Shown: positions 16,968 through 25,783 of the stretch, one piece after another | Numbering within the stretch: position 1 is the stretch's first letter | Layout of the letters: each line of letters opens with the position of its first letter | NCBI GenBank assembly: GCA_021775955.1 | Contig: JAJFGU010000021.1 | Location: 1-64,000 of the forward strand | Source: Alphaproteobacteria bacterium | GTDB taxonomy: Bacteria > Pseudomonadota > Alphaproteobacteria > Micavibrionales > Micavibrionaceae | Direction: 5' to 3' | DNA length: 64,000 nucleotides | The notes under the pieces: generated by a model | The model's database searches: none | What the model was told of the DNA's origin: nothing | Seen by the model: only the letters and a program-made list of their open reading frames with translations | Translations under genes and position numbers: made by a program

Positions 16968-17453
16968 ATGAAGGGCGATAAAAAAGTACTGGCGTGTCTG
17001 AATGACGCGTTGAAAAAAGAGATGACGGCTGTGAACCAGTACTTCCTGCACTCACGCATGCTCGAAGACTGGGGCGTCACCAAGCTCGCCAAGCATGAAT
17101 ACAAGGAATCAATCGAGGAAATGCATCACGCCGATGAGCTGATCCAGCGGATTTTGCTGCTCGAAGGTCTGCCCAACATGCAGGAGCTCGGCAAGCTTTA
17201 TATCGGCGAAAATGTGAAGGAAGTAATTGAGTGCGACCTTAAACTTGAGCACGAAGGTGCAGCCGCCTATCGCGAAGCTGTTGCCGTTTGTGAAACCGCG
17301 AAAGATTTCGTCAGCCGCGATCTGTTTTCCAAAATCCTCGGTGATGAGGAAGGCCATATCGACCACCTGGAAACGCAGCTTGAGCTGATTGAAAAGACCG
17401 GAATCGAAAACTATATCCACCTCAATTCCGAAAGCATCCTCGATGCGGAATAG
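16968..17453 (+). CDS. bfr: bacterioferritin
   Basis: A 161-residue four-helix ferritin-like protein. The ferroxidase ligands include Glu18, Glu51 and His54, and Met52 is the residue that binds haem between subunits. A second site pattern appears in DEEGHIDHLETQLELI. The 24-mer stores iron as a ferric mineral. AAAGGAG lies just upstream of the ATG. The stop overlaps the next gene (PKD-like protein) by 11 bases. The reductive partner Bfd is encoded about 750 bases downstream. Confidence 0.95.
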   Translation: MKGDKKVLACLNDALKKEMTAVNQYFLHSRMLEDWGVTKLAKHEYKESIEEMHHADELIQRILLLEGLPNMQELGKLYIGENVKEVIECDLKLEHEGAAAYREAVAVCETAKDFVSRDLFSKILGDEEGHIDHLETQLELIEKTGIENYIHLNSESILDAE

Positions 17454-18141
17454 CATAAGAGAGTCTATTTTATTTGGACTAACTATTCTTTGTGTTTTAC
17501 TGACTGGCAGCCTAACCCAAAAAAAGTCTTATGCAGATTCTGAGATTGAAAAGTTGTCTTTAAGGGTCCATCCAGAGAAAGCAATAGCTCCAAAATCGGT
17601 CACTTTTAACATACGCCCGCTTATTGAAGATCCTATTGCCTCAATAAAATGGGACTTCGAAGGAGATGGGGTTATAGATTTAGAATCTAACAATCTAAAA
17701 TCCATAGCTGAACTCGAGAAAGAGTATGCGTATAAATCACCCGGAGTATTTTCTCCATCTATTAAGATTACGACCCTTTCTGGGAAGAATGCGATGGCCA
17801 AAACTACAGTGGAAATTCTAGATAAAGATATACTAATCAACTCTCTCCAAAACAAATGGATATATTTTGTAAAAGCACTAAGAGAAAAAAATATTAAGGA
17901 AGCCGTTAAATTTGTCTCCCTAGATAACAGAGAGCAAGAAAAACAAGAACTGATAGCCTTACAAAACAACCTTAAAGGGCTGGCAGATGTATTAGACCAA
18001 CCTTTAGAATTTAAAGAATTTATGGGGGTATTTGTTATTATGGCGCCCGCCGCTACTGTTCAAATAGTAGAGATAACATACCCACTTCAGGTTACCTGGA
18101 TTCAAGATCATGATGGAAAATGGCGCATTGAATCTTATTAG
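17443..18141 (+). CDS. secreted protein with PKD-like domain, between bfr and bfd
   Basis: A 232-residue protein starting at ATG 17443 inside the last codons of bfr. The N-terminus has a signal peptide (basic start, hydrophobic LFGLTILCVLLTG). Residues about 40-125 look like a PKD fold (IKWDFEGDGVIDLES, then YAYKSPGVFSPSIKIT). The C-terminal half (about 130-230) ends in a strand-rich block (VTWIQDHDGKWRIESY) like SnoaL/NTF2-type domains. The coding sequence is visibly more AT-rich than bfr, suggesting separate acquisition. The function is unknown. Its position in an iron-storage cluster may be coincidental. Confidence 0.75.
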   Translation: MRNSIRESILFGLTILCVLLTGSLTQKKSYADSEIEKLSLRVHPEKAIAPKSVTFNIRPLIEDPIASIKWDFEGDGVIDLESNNLKSIAELEKEYAYKSPGVFSPSIKITTLSGKNAMAKTTVEILDKDILINSLQNKWIYFVKALREKNIKEAVKFVSLDNREQEKQELIALQNNLKGLADVLDQPLEFKEFMGVFVIMAPAATVQIVEITYPLQVTWIQDHDGKWRIESY

Positions 18142-18187
18142 CTATCACCCGCGATATTGAGAATCACTTGCATCTGGCCTTAAACTT

Positions 18188-18202
18188 TGATAATGATTCT
18201 TA
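18188..18202. promoter_or_regulatory. Fur-box-like sequence before bfd
   Basis: TGATAATGATTCTTA matches the 7-1-7 Fur consensus (TGATAAT-G-ATTATCA) at all but two positions and ends two bases before the bfd start codon. Binding here would block bfd expression when iron is plentiful, as in known bfd genes. Irr or other regulators of alphaproteobacteria are alternatives. Confidence 0.5.
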
Positions 18203-18203
18203 T

Positions 18204-18392
18204 ATGTATATTTGTCTTTGTAACCCCTTCAGCGATAAAAAAGTCCGTGAACATCTTGAAAAGCAAGATGGTGAAGCGCGGGTTTCCGATGTCTATCACG
18301 CGTGTACAAACGGTGAAAAGCCAGGTTGCTGCTCCTGCATGGAAACACTCAAAGACATGGTAAAAACCCATAACTCCACGGCGGTGGCCTAA
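18204..18392 (+). CDS. bfd: bacterioferritin-associated ferredoxin
   Basis: A 62-residue [2Fe-2S] protein starting at ATG 18204 (MYICLCNPFSDKKVREHLE). Cluster ligands are Cys4 and Cys6 plus the C-x2-C pair in KPGCCSCME. Bfd docks on bacterioferritin over the haem and delivers electrons that release stored iron. It is encoded close to bfr with only the PKD-like gene between. A Fur-like box overlaps its leader. The longer open frame upstream has no start support. Confidence 0.9.
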   Translation: MYICLCNPFSDKKVREHLEKQDGEARVSDVYHACTNGEKPGCCSCMETLKDMVKTHNSTAVA

Positions 18393-18470
18393 CCGCTTCT
18401 GCCCTCTTGCATTCTCCCCTGCTCTATGGCACCACTTAAGTTCATAACCCACTTATTTAGAGGCATAACC

Positions 18471-19112
18471 ATGTTGAAACGTATCGCACTTATTACCTGG
18501 AGCATTTTTATTATGACAGCAGCAACAGCAGGGAGCGCTGAGGCTTCCGATCCCGAAAACACAATTCTGATGGAGGTCTCGACGGGCGGGACAATAACAA
18601 TCGCCCTGCGCCCCGACCTGGCCCCGCAGCATGTCGAGCGCATCAAAAAGCTGACACGCGAAGGCTTTTACAACGACATTGTTTTCCACCGCGTTATTGA
18701 TGGCTTTATGGCTCAAACCGGTGATCCGACCGGCACCGGTATGGGCGGCTCTGACGATCCGGACCTGCCTGCTGAATTCACCGAAGAGAATTTCCTTCGC
18801 GGTACACTCGGTATGGCCCGCAGCTCCAGCCCCGACAGCGCCAACTCGCAATTCTTCTTTTGCTTCACCGATACCGGCTGCAGCTTCCTTAAAGGCCAGT
18901 ACACCGTATTCGGAAAAGTTGAAGACGGCATGGAATACATAGACACCATCGCCAAAGGTGAGCCACCGGCCAGTCCCGATAAAATTGTTAAAATGCAGGT
19001 TGCCGCCGATGCGATGCCGCCTGCGGAAGAAGAGGCGGCTAGCGCAGAACCAAGCGCAGACATGGAGCCTCCTGCCGAGGCTGCTGCGGATACGGAGCCA
19101 GCGGCTGAATAA
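18471..19112 (+). CDS. periplasmic cyclophilin-type peptidyl-prolyl isomerase
   Basis: A 213-residue protein starting at ATG 18471 with AGAGG upstream. A signal peptide (about 1-24, ending SAEA) is followed by a cyclophilin domain: DIVFHRVIDGFMAQTGDPTGTGMGG holds the catalytic arginine, and NSQFFFCFTD and YTVFGKVEDGM complete the fold. The domain catalyses proline cis-trans isomerisation and probably helps fold envelope proteins. The last 40 residues are an Ala/Glu/Pro-rich tail, likely disordered. It ends three bases before the glucosidase gene. Confidence 0.92.
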   Translation: MLKRIALITWSIFIMTAATAGSAEASDPENTILMEVSTGGTITIALRPDLAPQHVERIKKLTREGFYNDIVFHRVIDGFMAQTGDPTGTGMGGSDDPDLPAEFTEENFLRGTLGMARSSSPDSANSQFFFCFTDTGCSFLKGQYTVFGKVEDGMEYIDTIAKGEPPASPDKIVKMQVAADAMPPAEEEAASAEPSADMEPPAEAAADTEPAAE

Positions 19113-19115
19113 TCA

Positions 19116-20666
19116 ATGAGCAATCATGAATGGTGGCGGGGGTCGGTCTTTTATCAGATCTACCCCCGTTCCTTTTTGGACACGAGTGGCAACGGCGTTG
19201 GTGATTTAAGAGGCATCACAGACAGGCTGGATTACGTGGCTGCGCTTGGTGTTGACGGCATCTGGATTTCTCCATTCTTTAAATCACCGATGAAAGATTT
19301 CGGCTATGACGTCTCCGATTACCGCGACGTTGACCCACTTTTCGGCACGCTGGATGATTTCGATGCGCTGCTGGATAAAGCGCATAAACTGGACCTCAAA
19401 GTCATTGTTGATCTTGTGCTATCCCATACCTCCGACCAGCATCCCTGGTTTAAGGATGAGAGCAAAAAGGACTGCTATGTCTGGGCTGATGCAAAACCAG
19501 ATATGTTCGGTGAGCTATGCCCACCCAATAACTGGGCTTCTGTTTTTGGCGGCAGCGCCTGGGAATGGGATGAAGACCATAATCAATATTACCTGCATAA
19601 CTTCCTGAAAGAGCAGCCGGACTTAAACTATCACAACCCCGACGTACAGAATGAAGCCCTCGATATTTGCCGCTTCTGGCTGGAGCGCGGCGTGGACGGT
19701 TTTCGTTTGGATGTCATCAATTTCTTGTTTCATGATCAGGAGTTGCGCGATAACCCGCCGCGCGGCTCCGAGCTTGGTGCGGCAACACAGCTTGAAAAAG
19801 AGGACGACCCTTATAACACGCAAGCTCATATCTATGATAAGTCCCGCCCGGAAAATCTGGAATTCCTAAAAAACCTGCGCAAGCTTATGGATGAATATCC
19901 AGGCACGATGACACTAGGCGAGATTGGTGACGACCACCCTTACGAGCGCGCCGCCGAATACACATCAGGCGATGAGCTGCTCAACACCGCCTACAACACC
20001 CATATGATGGCAGGAACAAGCAAAACTCTTACAGCCGGTTTCATTGGCGATCCTGTTGAAAAATTCCTTATGCAGCCAGGCAATAGCTGGCCATCATGGG
20101 CATTTTCAAACCATGATGTGGTGCGCGCGCCCTCGCGCTGGAATACGGATTCCAGATTGCTCATCGCTCTGCTTTGTTCTTTGCGCGGCACAGTCTTTCT
20201 CTATCAGGGCGAAGAGCTGGGTCTGCCAGAAACCGAAATTCCTTTTGAAAGACTCCAGGACCCATGGGGGAAACATCACTGGCCGGACTGGCCGGGGCGT
20301 GATGGCTGCCGCACGCCAATACCGTGGGATGATAGTGAGAACGCCGGATTCACCAGCGCTGCTCCATGGTTGCCCATACCGGCAGAGCACAAAAAATTAT
20401 GCGCGGACAGCCAGATGGAAGATGCGAGCTCTACCCTCTCATTCACACGAGAGTTTCTATCCTGGCGAAAATCTCAACCTGCCCTCATTGGCGGGGATAT
20501 TAAGTTCATAGACACGGCAGATGAAAAAGTTTTGGCCTTCAAACGCACCTCACAGGAACAGGCGATACTGTGCGCCTTCAACCTGTCAGAAGAAAAAAAG
20601 ACAACCACACTGAATGGAAAATCTATAACCCTGGAGCCTTACGGCCATTTACTGGAAGACATCTAA
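19116..20666 (+). CDS. GH13 alpha-glucosidase
   Basis: A 516-residue protein with the alpha-amylase fold. Conserved regions are DLVLSH (His104), GFRLDVINF with nucleophile Asp199, LGEIGD with acid/base Glu269, and FSNHDV with Asp334. The start VFYQIYPRSFLDTSGNG and overall length fit the oligo-1,6-glucosidase / alpha-glucosidase subfamily, which hydrolyses alpha-glucosidic bonds in short oligosaccharides. No signal peptide is seen, so it acts in the cytoplasm. It starts right after the cyclophilin gene and overlaps the convergent membrane-protein gene by 4 bases. Confidence 0.93.
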   Translation: MSNHEWWRGSVFYQIYPRSFLDTSGNGVGDLRGITDRLDYVAALGVDGIWISPFFKSPMKDFGYDVSDYRDVDPLFGTLDDFDALLDKAHKLDLKVIVDLVLSHTSDQHPWFKDESKKDCYVWADAKPDMFGELCPPNNWASVFGGSAWEWDEDHNQYYLHNFLKEQPDLNYHNPDVQNEALDICRFWLERGVDGFRLDVINFLFHDQELRDNPPRGSELGAATQLEKEDDPYNTQAHIYDKSRPENLEFLKNLRKLMDEYPGTMTLGEIGDDHPYERAAEYTSGDELLNTAYNTHMMAGTSKTLTAGFIGDPVEKFLMQPGNSWPSWAFSNHDVVRAPSRWNTDSRLLIALLCSLRGTVFLYQGEELGLPETEIPFERLQDPWGKHHWPDWPGRDGCRTPIPWDDSENAGFTSAAPWLPIPAEHKKLCADSQMEDASSTLSFTREFLSWRKSQPALIGGDIKFIDTADEKVLAFKRTSQEQAILCAFNLSEEKKTTTLNGKSITLEPYGHLLEDI

Positions 20667-21502
20667 CCGCCAGTCTTGTCATCCTCTTCGGAAGGCGTTT
20701 CTTTTTTAGACTTTTCTGCTTCCAACTCGAGATCAATGTCTTCTTCACCGGTCTTATCATCCACCGACACCATGCGGTCTTCATCTTTTGTTTTTTGACG
20801 CTGCGCGGATAGGCGTTTTGCCTCGCCCTCTTTAAGCTCTAGCACCTTGGCTGTCTTAATAAGAGTTTTAACGATCTTTTCTATTTTTTCGCTCGTCACC
20901 AAAGGGTCCGGCATATCAACTCTGAGCAGCACCCCCTCTTTGCGAAAAATAAAAATAAGCCAGAGGTTTTTAACTTTCATGACAGACGTCAAAGCATTCA
21001 GGCGCTCTGCTGACAAATAACCCTCTATAACATCTCTATTCCTGGTACGAATAATGTAAGAGCTATCCCAGGCCCCATGATCGGGGCGAAACTCCTCGTT
21101 GAAATCGAGACTTTGGATTAAAGGCACCATGCCGCCACTTCCAACAGCCCCCTCGATGGGCATTTCGCTTTTAAGAGCAACTTCAACAGCCGTCAGTTTG
21201 CGCATACCCCGTGCATCAGGACTCGCATGTTCAGCCGTAAAAATACCTATTGTATAATCATCTATCACCCCTGTGATTTCGGGAGCTGATATTGGCTTAG
21301 ACAAACCAAAGCGCAGCTTGTTCTTTTTAGCAAACTCCCGCCAGCTCTTCTTTTGGCTATACAGGACATAAAACGTCCAGGCTGAAAAGCCGAGCAGACC
21401 TGCAGACAACAGAATCCAGATAAAAACCCAAATTGACAAATTGACCCCCGTTAAAGTAAAGAAACCAGCGCTTAGTCTAACGTGAATGCAGGCAACTGTC
21501 AT
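20663..21502 (-). CDS. hypothetical single-span membrane protein, 279 aa
   Basis: No family recognised. The N-terminal region holds one strong membrane helix (about 23-50: WVFIWILLSAGLLGFSAWTFYVLY), followed by a basic stretch and a soluble cytoplasmic-type domain of about 170 residues. The last 50 residues are highly charged (DEDRMVSV, then EEDIDLELEAEK) and probably disordered. ATG 21502 lacks a ribosome site; an in-frame TTG near residue 21, preceded by GGGGG, would give a protein starting just before the helix and may be the true start. Confidence 0.7.
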   Translation of the reverse strand: MTVACIHVRLSAGFFTLTGVNLSIWVFIWILLSAGLLGFSAWTFYVLYSQKKSWREFAKKNKLRFGLSKPISAPEITGVIDDYTIGIFTAEHASPDARGMRKLTAVEVALKSEMPIEGAVGSGGMVPLIQSLDFNEEFRPDHGAWDSSYIIRTRNRDVIEGYLSAERLNALTSVMKVKNLWLIFIFRKEGVLLRVDMPDPLVTSEKIEKIVKTLIKTAKVLELKEGEAKRLSAQRQKTKDEDRMVSVDDKTGEEDIDLELEAEKSKKETPSEEDDKTGG

Positions 21503-21597
21503 TAACTAGGGTCGACATCGATGCCTGTATTATTTTCAATTTTATTTGACTTTTTTACACTATTTCGTAACATGGAAAATACGGAGTTGAGTATATT

Positions 21598-22245
21598 ATG
21601 ATTACAATTGAACAATGCCGCGCTGCGCGAGGGCTTCTTGGCTGGACACAACAGGATCTGGCCGATGCGTGTGGCCTGTCCAAAACAGCTATCAATAATT
21701 TTGAAAAAGGCCACTCGGATATCAAGGCAGAATCCCTGAAGGCCATCCGCATGGCCTTTGAAAGTGCCTATGTCGAATTTCTGAGCGATCAGGGCTTGCG
21801 CAAAAAATCAGATGGGGCAGAGATTTTAAAAGGCGCAGATGTGCTTTCCAGTCTTGTCGATGACATTGTTGAAACGCTCAAAAACGATGGGAGCGGCGGT
21901 GAGCTTTTGATTATCAGCACCAGAGAAGATGAAGCTACGCAGCAACATGCGGCGCGTTTACAGGCACACAATATAAAGCGGCGCGTTATCGGCGCAGAAG
22001 GCATGCCAGACCAGTGGGGCGCACAAGGTTCATATCGAAGAGTTACAAAAGAAAATTTTTCAAACGTAAAGACGTCTTACATATACGGATCAAAAGTTGC
22101 TTTTCAGCTATGGGACCCGAATATTATTATTGTCGTCAATAGCCGCGATGGACAGCAATCCGAGAAAAGATTTTTTGAATCTCTTTGGAGCGAAGCGGCA
22201 GAAATTCCTGAAAAAGAATCTGAAGACGACGCACAAAGCGCGTAA
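21598..22245 (+). CDS. XRE-family transcriptional regulator with long C-terminal domain
   Basis: A 215-residue protein. Residues 5-60 are a typical Cro/C1 helix-turn-helix (CRAARGLLGWTQQDLADACGLSKTAINNFEKG). The remaining 150 residues have no family I recognise and contain an alternating strand-helix pattern (GELLIISTREDEATQQHAA, FQLWDPNIIIVVNSRDG) that could be a ligand or interaction domain. GGAG lies upstream of the ATG, and a TTGACT with TAACAT is a possible promoter. The C-terminal domain is longer than in phage-type repressors; its target is unknown. Confidence 0.82.
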   Translation: MITIEQCRAARGLLGWTQQDLADACGLSKTAINNFEKGHSDIKAESLKAIRMAFESAYVEFLSDQGLRKKSDGAEILKGADVLSSLVDDIVETLKNDGSGGELLIISTREDEATQQHAARLQAHNIKRRVIGAEGMPDQWGAQGSYRRVTKENFSNVKTSYIYGSKVAFQLWDPNIIIVVNSRDGQQSEKRFFESLWSEAAEIPEKESEDDAQSA

Positions 22246-22271
22246 AAGACGGACCATAAAGGCCCGCCTTT
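22244..22271 (-). terminator. rho-independent terminator of the coiled-coil gene
   Basis: On the minus strand, an 11-bp stem (arms 22271-22261 and 22255-22245) pairs fully if G-U pairs are allowed, and ends in UUUU. It lies 25 bases beyond the stop of the 212-aa gene. On the plus strand the same arms have A-C mismatches, so the signal is oriented. Confidence 0.6.
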
Positions 22272-22295
22272 TCACTACAGTTATCTTCTCTAAGG

Positions 22296-22934
22296 TTAGT
22301 TATAGCGGATTTCTTCTCCGTCTTCCGGCTGGTTATAAACGAAATGCGCCAGATTCTTGGGAATAGAAAGCTGCATTTCCGCATTCTGTTGCGGTTCTAC
22401 GTTTTTCTCCTCCAGCCGGCTGGCCAGTGTGCTCATCTGATCAAGCAAATCTTCGGCGTGAGAGACCAGCGCCTCCGCTTTTCCGGTGCTGATGAGATCA
22501 GTATCGGCATGTTTTTCGAGCTTTTCGGAGACAATCTCTTCATGCGCAGAGGCCGTATCGACCTGTTTTTCAAGCTTATGAATGGCGTCAGAGAAAAAGC
22601 CGGTTTGCTTATCGACGATTTCAACTTTTTCTTCCAGCTTGTTCATCGATTCACTAAAGGCGTTCGCCTGATCGCCGACATTGCCGACTTTGGCTTCGAG
22701 CTGATGAATGCTTTGCGTGAAATTGCCGGTCTGTTTGTCGACCACCTCAACCTTTTCTTCCAGCTTGTGAATAGCATCGCTGAAAAATCCGGTCTGTTTG
22801 CGTATCACTTCAAAACCCGAACGGAGACGTTCAAAACCGGCACCGAGTACTATGCTGGTTCCAACGGCAGCCACCGCCGAGAATACGGCCATCATCAATG
22901 AGACAGCCACAATGGTTTCTACTTCTAATGTCAT
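22296..22934 (-). CDS. membrane-anchored coiled-coil protein with four 21-residue repeats
   Basis: A 212-residue protein. One N-terminal membrane helix (about 8-31) is followed by four tandem repeats of exactly 21 residues starting near 49, 70, 91 and 112, each like GFFSDAIHKLEEKVEVVDKQ. Twenty-one residues equals three heptads, so the array should form a long continuous coiled coil. The C-terminal third (about 130-212) is acidic and less regular. It may be a structural or spacer protein of the inner membrane. No enzyme motif is present. I do not recognise a family. Confidence 0.75.
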   Translation of the reverse strand: MTLEVETIVAVSLMMAVFSAVAAVGTSIVLGAGFERLRSGFEVIRKQTGFFSDAIHKLEEKVEVVDKQTGNFTQSIHQLEAKVGNVGDQANAFSESMNKLEEKVEIVDKQTGFFSDAIHKLEKQVDTASAHEEIVSEKLEKHADTDLISTGKAEALVSHAEDLLDQMSTLASRLEEKNVEPQQNAEMQLSIPKNLAHFVYNQPEDGEEIRYN

Positions 22935-23138
22935 GATTCCACCCCTTCTTAGGATTGAGTGTGTAATTTATTGAATGAATCTCTTGCGTTCATGCGGATA
23001 ATGAACAGGACCTTATATTCTTATGTTAATTAAAATACCGCCACGTGTCCATGACTATCGTTTCGGAATTATTTCAATTTTTGTTGAAATTTGTGTGGTG
23101 TCGATTGACGCAGCGCGCAAAACAGGCTTCGATAGGCG

Positions 23139-23477
23139 ATGCCAGAGGATACGGAATACTATAAAAACAAGCTCTTAGAGCGCAAAGCCGAGCTGGAAAA
23201 CCACAGCGCCCAGAGCCGGGAATCACGGGAGCCTGTCGAGCTCGACCAGACAAAAATGGGACGGCTGTCGCGCCAGGATGCGCTCATGCAACAATCCATG
23301 GCTGAAGCCACACAACGCAATCGTAACCTTGAAATCCATAAGATTGAAGCGGCGCTAAAGCGCATCGAAAGCGGTAATTTCGGCTTTTGTGCGGCCTGTG
23401 ATGAAGAAATTGCTAAAGCACGCCTTCAAAACGACCCGGCTGTGCCCACCTGTATTGCTTGCGCTCAAAAAGGTTAG
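23139..23477 (+). CDS. DksA/TraR-type C4 zinc-finger protein
   Basis: A 112-residue protein: a helical N-terminus (about 1-75) and a C-terminal zinc finger FCAACDEEIAKARLQ followed by CIACAQKG (C-x2-C and C-x2-C). It is shorter than classic DksA (about 150 aa) and closer to TraR-like or YbiI-like proteins, which enter the RNA polymerase secondary channel or act as stress regulators. The acidic DxxDA tip of DksA is not obvious. The ATG at 23139 follows AGGCG. Confidence 0.85.
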   Translation: MPEDTEYYKNKLLERKAELENHSAQSRESREPVELDQTKMGRLSRQDALMQQSMAEATQRNRNLEIHKIEAALKRIESGNFGFCAACDEEIAKARLQNDPAVPTCIACAQKG

Positions 23478-23480
23478 AAA

Positions 23481-23834
23481 CTATTTCCGCTGCTTCTCGT
23501 TAAACAGCTTTTCAGCTTCGGCATCATTCATGTTTTTAAGAATTTCCTTGGTTTCCTCCAAAGGCGCTTCTTGCATGACGGGCTGCTCTGTCGCCATCTG
23601 CGGTGCTTCGATAATCTCCGTATTTTCAGGCTGCGCAGCCTCTATCACCGGGCCGCGCTGTGGCAGCATGCTGGCACGAACATAAGCAACGCCATGCCCG
23701 GCTGTACGCTCATTGTTATAAGGAAAGCCGGAATAGGCTGTCATTTCATAGCCTTCCCCGCAACCGGCCAAAGGAAGCATAAGAAGCAATGGTGCAGCCA
23801 GTAATAATTTTGTTTTGAATCGTGACGAAGACAT
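23481..23834 (-). CDS. hypothetical lipoprotein, 117 aa
   Basis: Residues 1-25 form a lipoprotein signal with basic start, hydrophobic core and lipobox LAGC (Cys25). The mature part is Pro/Glu/Ala-rich and probably mostly disordered, ending in a short charged helix (NMNDAEAEKLFNEKQRK). No family is recognised. It is convergent with the DksA-like gene, 3 bases apart. Confidence 0.7.
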   Translation of the reverse strand: MSSSRFKTKLLLAAPLLLMLPLAGCGEGYEMTAYSGFPYNNERTAGHGVAYVRASMLPQRGPVIEAAQPENTEIIEAPQMATEQPVMQEAPLEETKEILKNMNDAEAEKLFNEKQRK

Positions 23835-23949
23835 GGGCCGTCCCCTTATGATGAAATAGAAAAAAGATAAAGTCGTGCGAACGCACGCCCCTATAATATA
23901 GACGACTCGGCGACTCTTGGCAATACAGGGAGTTAGAGGGGCTTAGAAA

Positions 23950-24561
23950 CTATTCGAAGGCCGTTTTCCAGCGGTTTTTAGCATCTTTTTGGATAACTTT
24001 GAGCTCCTGCCAGACTGTGTCATTTTCGCGCTCAATCAACTCGTTATAGCCGCTGCCGATCATGCCCTGCCAGTTGGAAGTATAGCGGCAGCGCTCTTTT
24101 TTGGTTTTATATTCCTGAAAACGCAGACGGTATTGCACTTTCACCTGCTCGACATCAAGGCTGTCAAAGCCAATTCCATCAACATCAAACCCCACACGGT
24201 TGCGGCCACCCCATTCATAGGCCAACACCGCTTTGCGGTCGAAACGGTCCTTAACATTACAGCCTTCGGGGACTGTTTCCTGACTGAGAGCCAGTGTTTC
24301 ATCTATGTCCTCATCTGAAGCTATCTGCTGCTCCATACCCGAAGCCGAACCGGAAGCAGGCTCAATCGCCATTTCCGTGATCGCTTCACGCGGGGCATAA
24401 GGGTTAAATCTTGGGGGATGCGGTGCCAAAGAGGCACTTTCGGATGTCACACAACCCGTCAGGGCCAAAATCACCAATAATAAACATGTAATTTGTGATA
24501 AACGGCCGTTTTGTCTCTGATTTCTGTGTTTTTTATCCTCTTTGTATACCATTGATTCCAT
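23950..24561 (-). CDS. hypothetical lipoprotein, 203 aa
   Basis: A basic N-terminus of about 24 residues precedes a hydrophobic core (ITCLLLVILALTGC) with lipobox Cys near residue 37, so an internal start closer to the core is possible. Residues about 40-95 are low in structure; the last 105 residues hold two cysteines (EGCNVKDRF and ERCRYTSN) and a helical end (YNELIERENDTVWQELKVIQ). No family recognised. Its position beside another small lipoprotein gene on the same strand suggests envelope functions. Confidence 0.7.
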   Translation of the reverse strand: MESMVYKEDKKHRNQRQNGRLSQITCLLLVILALTGCVTSESASLAPHPPRFNPYAPREAITEMAIEPASGSASGMEQQIASDEDIDETLALSQETVPEGCNVKDRFDRKAVLAYEWGGRNRVGFDVDGIGFDSLDVEQVKVQYRLRFQEYKTKKERCRYTSNWQGMIGSGYNELIERENDTVWQELKVIQKDAKNRWKTAFE

Positions 24562-24686
24562 ATTATCACGGAACCCGCGCTCAGCGCCAGTTTACATAGT
24601 TTTCCTTCCACGGGCTGCGCCATATGCCTGCATGTTTTACATTAGAATCTTCTTTTAAGGAATTGAATCAAATGAAACTTATGTCT

Positions 24687-25049
24687 CTATTCATTAAATT
24701 TATGAAAGACAAACATCATAAATGGAATACCAATGAAAAACAGCAGGCCAACCCATAAAAGATAAAAATTGGCGGTCAGAGCGATCCCGAAATTAACATA
24801 GGCAAAACCCGGCAGATAGCGGGTAAAAAAACCGCAGGTCAGCACAAAAACGACGGAAATGATCCCCGCATTACTCGGCAAACTACGCCATGAGCCAGAC
24901 ATAATATAGGCAAAACCAAAGCTGGCAATCGCCAACATAACCCGCATTGGCTCGCCTGAGCTTTCCGCCGTCGTAATCCAGCCGATACCACCTATGATTA
25001 AGGCAGCACTGATAAACCACTTAAGAGCCTGAAAAAACGCCTCTCCCAT
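24687..25049 (-). CDS. small integral membrane protein, 120 aa
   Basis: About four predicted membrane helices (near 8-26, 36-52, 62-80, 88-113) with very short loops. No functional motif is visible. It is 29 bases downstream of the GNAT gene on the same strand and likely co-transcribed. I do not recognise the family. Confidence 0.65.
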   Translation of the reverse strand: MGEAFFQALKWFISAALIIGGIGWITTAESSGEPMRVMLAIASFGFAYIMSGSWRSLPSNAGIISVVFVLTCGFFTRYLPGFAYVNFGIALTANFYLLWVGLLFFIGIPFMMFVFHKFNE

Positions 25050-25078
25050 TTGGTAACCTTACTCAATTATAAAAACGC

Positions 25079-25621
25079 TTAAGCCGCTGCACTGCGGTAA
25101 AGAACATGCTGCGCCAGAGGGTGCCCTTTCGGCAGGCGCGGATATTCAAAATCACCGTCCGGGTCACGCACAAGCCCGATTTTCTCTATCACATGAAGGG
25201 AGCGCTCATTATCATAGACGCTAAAAGCAACAATTTCCGGTATTTTCAATTCCCCAAGCGCATGCGCCAGCACATGCTGCGCCCCTTCTGTTGCATAGCC
25301 ATGGCCCCAATATTCGTAAGACAACCGCCAGGCAATCTCGACAGCAGGCTTAAAGGGAACGTCAACGGCCACATTATCGATGCCGACAAACCCCATAAAT
25401 TCTTCTGTCTCCTTTAACTCTGCTGCATAAAGCCCATAGCCGTGTTTCTTAAAGTGTTTTTCAAACCGGTTCACCAGTTTATCACTGGCCGCTTCATCAA
25501 GACGGCGCGGCATATATTCCATCACCATCGGATCTGCGTTCATCTGGGCAAAGGGCTTTCTATCGCTTTCCTGCCATTCGCGCAGAACAAGCCTGTCCGT
25601 TTCAAGATGTATGTTGCTCAC
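25079..25621 (-). CDS. GNAT acetyltransferase, RimJ/RimL-like
   Basis: A 180-residue protein with the GNAT fold: TDRLVLREWQESDRKPFAQMN at the N-terminus, IAWRLSYEYWGHGYATEGAQ as the acetyl-CoA loop region (motif A), and FSVYDNERSLHVIEKIGL as the C-terminal motif. Members acetylate protein N-termini, antibiotics or small amines; the substrate is not predictable. The start is set by the start of the conserved domain. Confidence 0.88.
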   Translation of the reverse strand: MSNIHLETDRLVLREWQESDRKPFAQMNADPMVMEYMPRRLDEAASDKLVNRFEKHFKKHGYGLYAAELKETEEFMGFVGIDNVAVDVPFKPAVEIAWRLSYEYWGHGYATEGAQHVLAHALGELKIPEIVAFSVYDNERSLHVIEKIGLVRDPDGDFEYPRLPKGHPLAQHVLYRSAAA

Positions 25622-25783
25622 GGCTGAAATCCCCTAACGTATAAAAATTAAAACTTATCGTAGCAGAGTGCCTGAAAAGCCAATGGCCCTTCTCACATTA
25701 TTCCACAAAGGGTTGTGGACAAGTCAGGCAAACACCTTGTATATGCAACCCTATATTGCAAAAATACTACTAGGAGTACTGCT

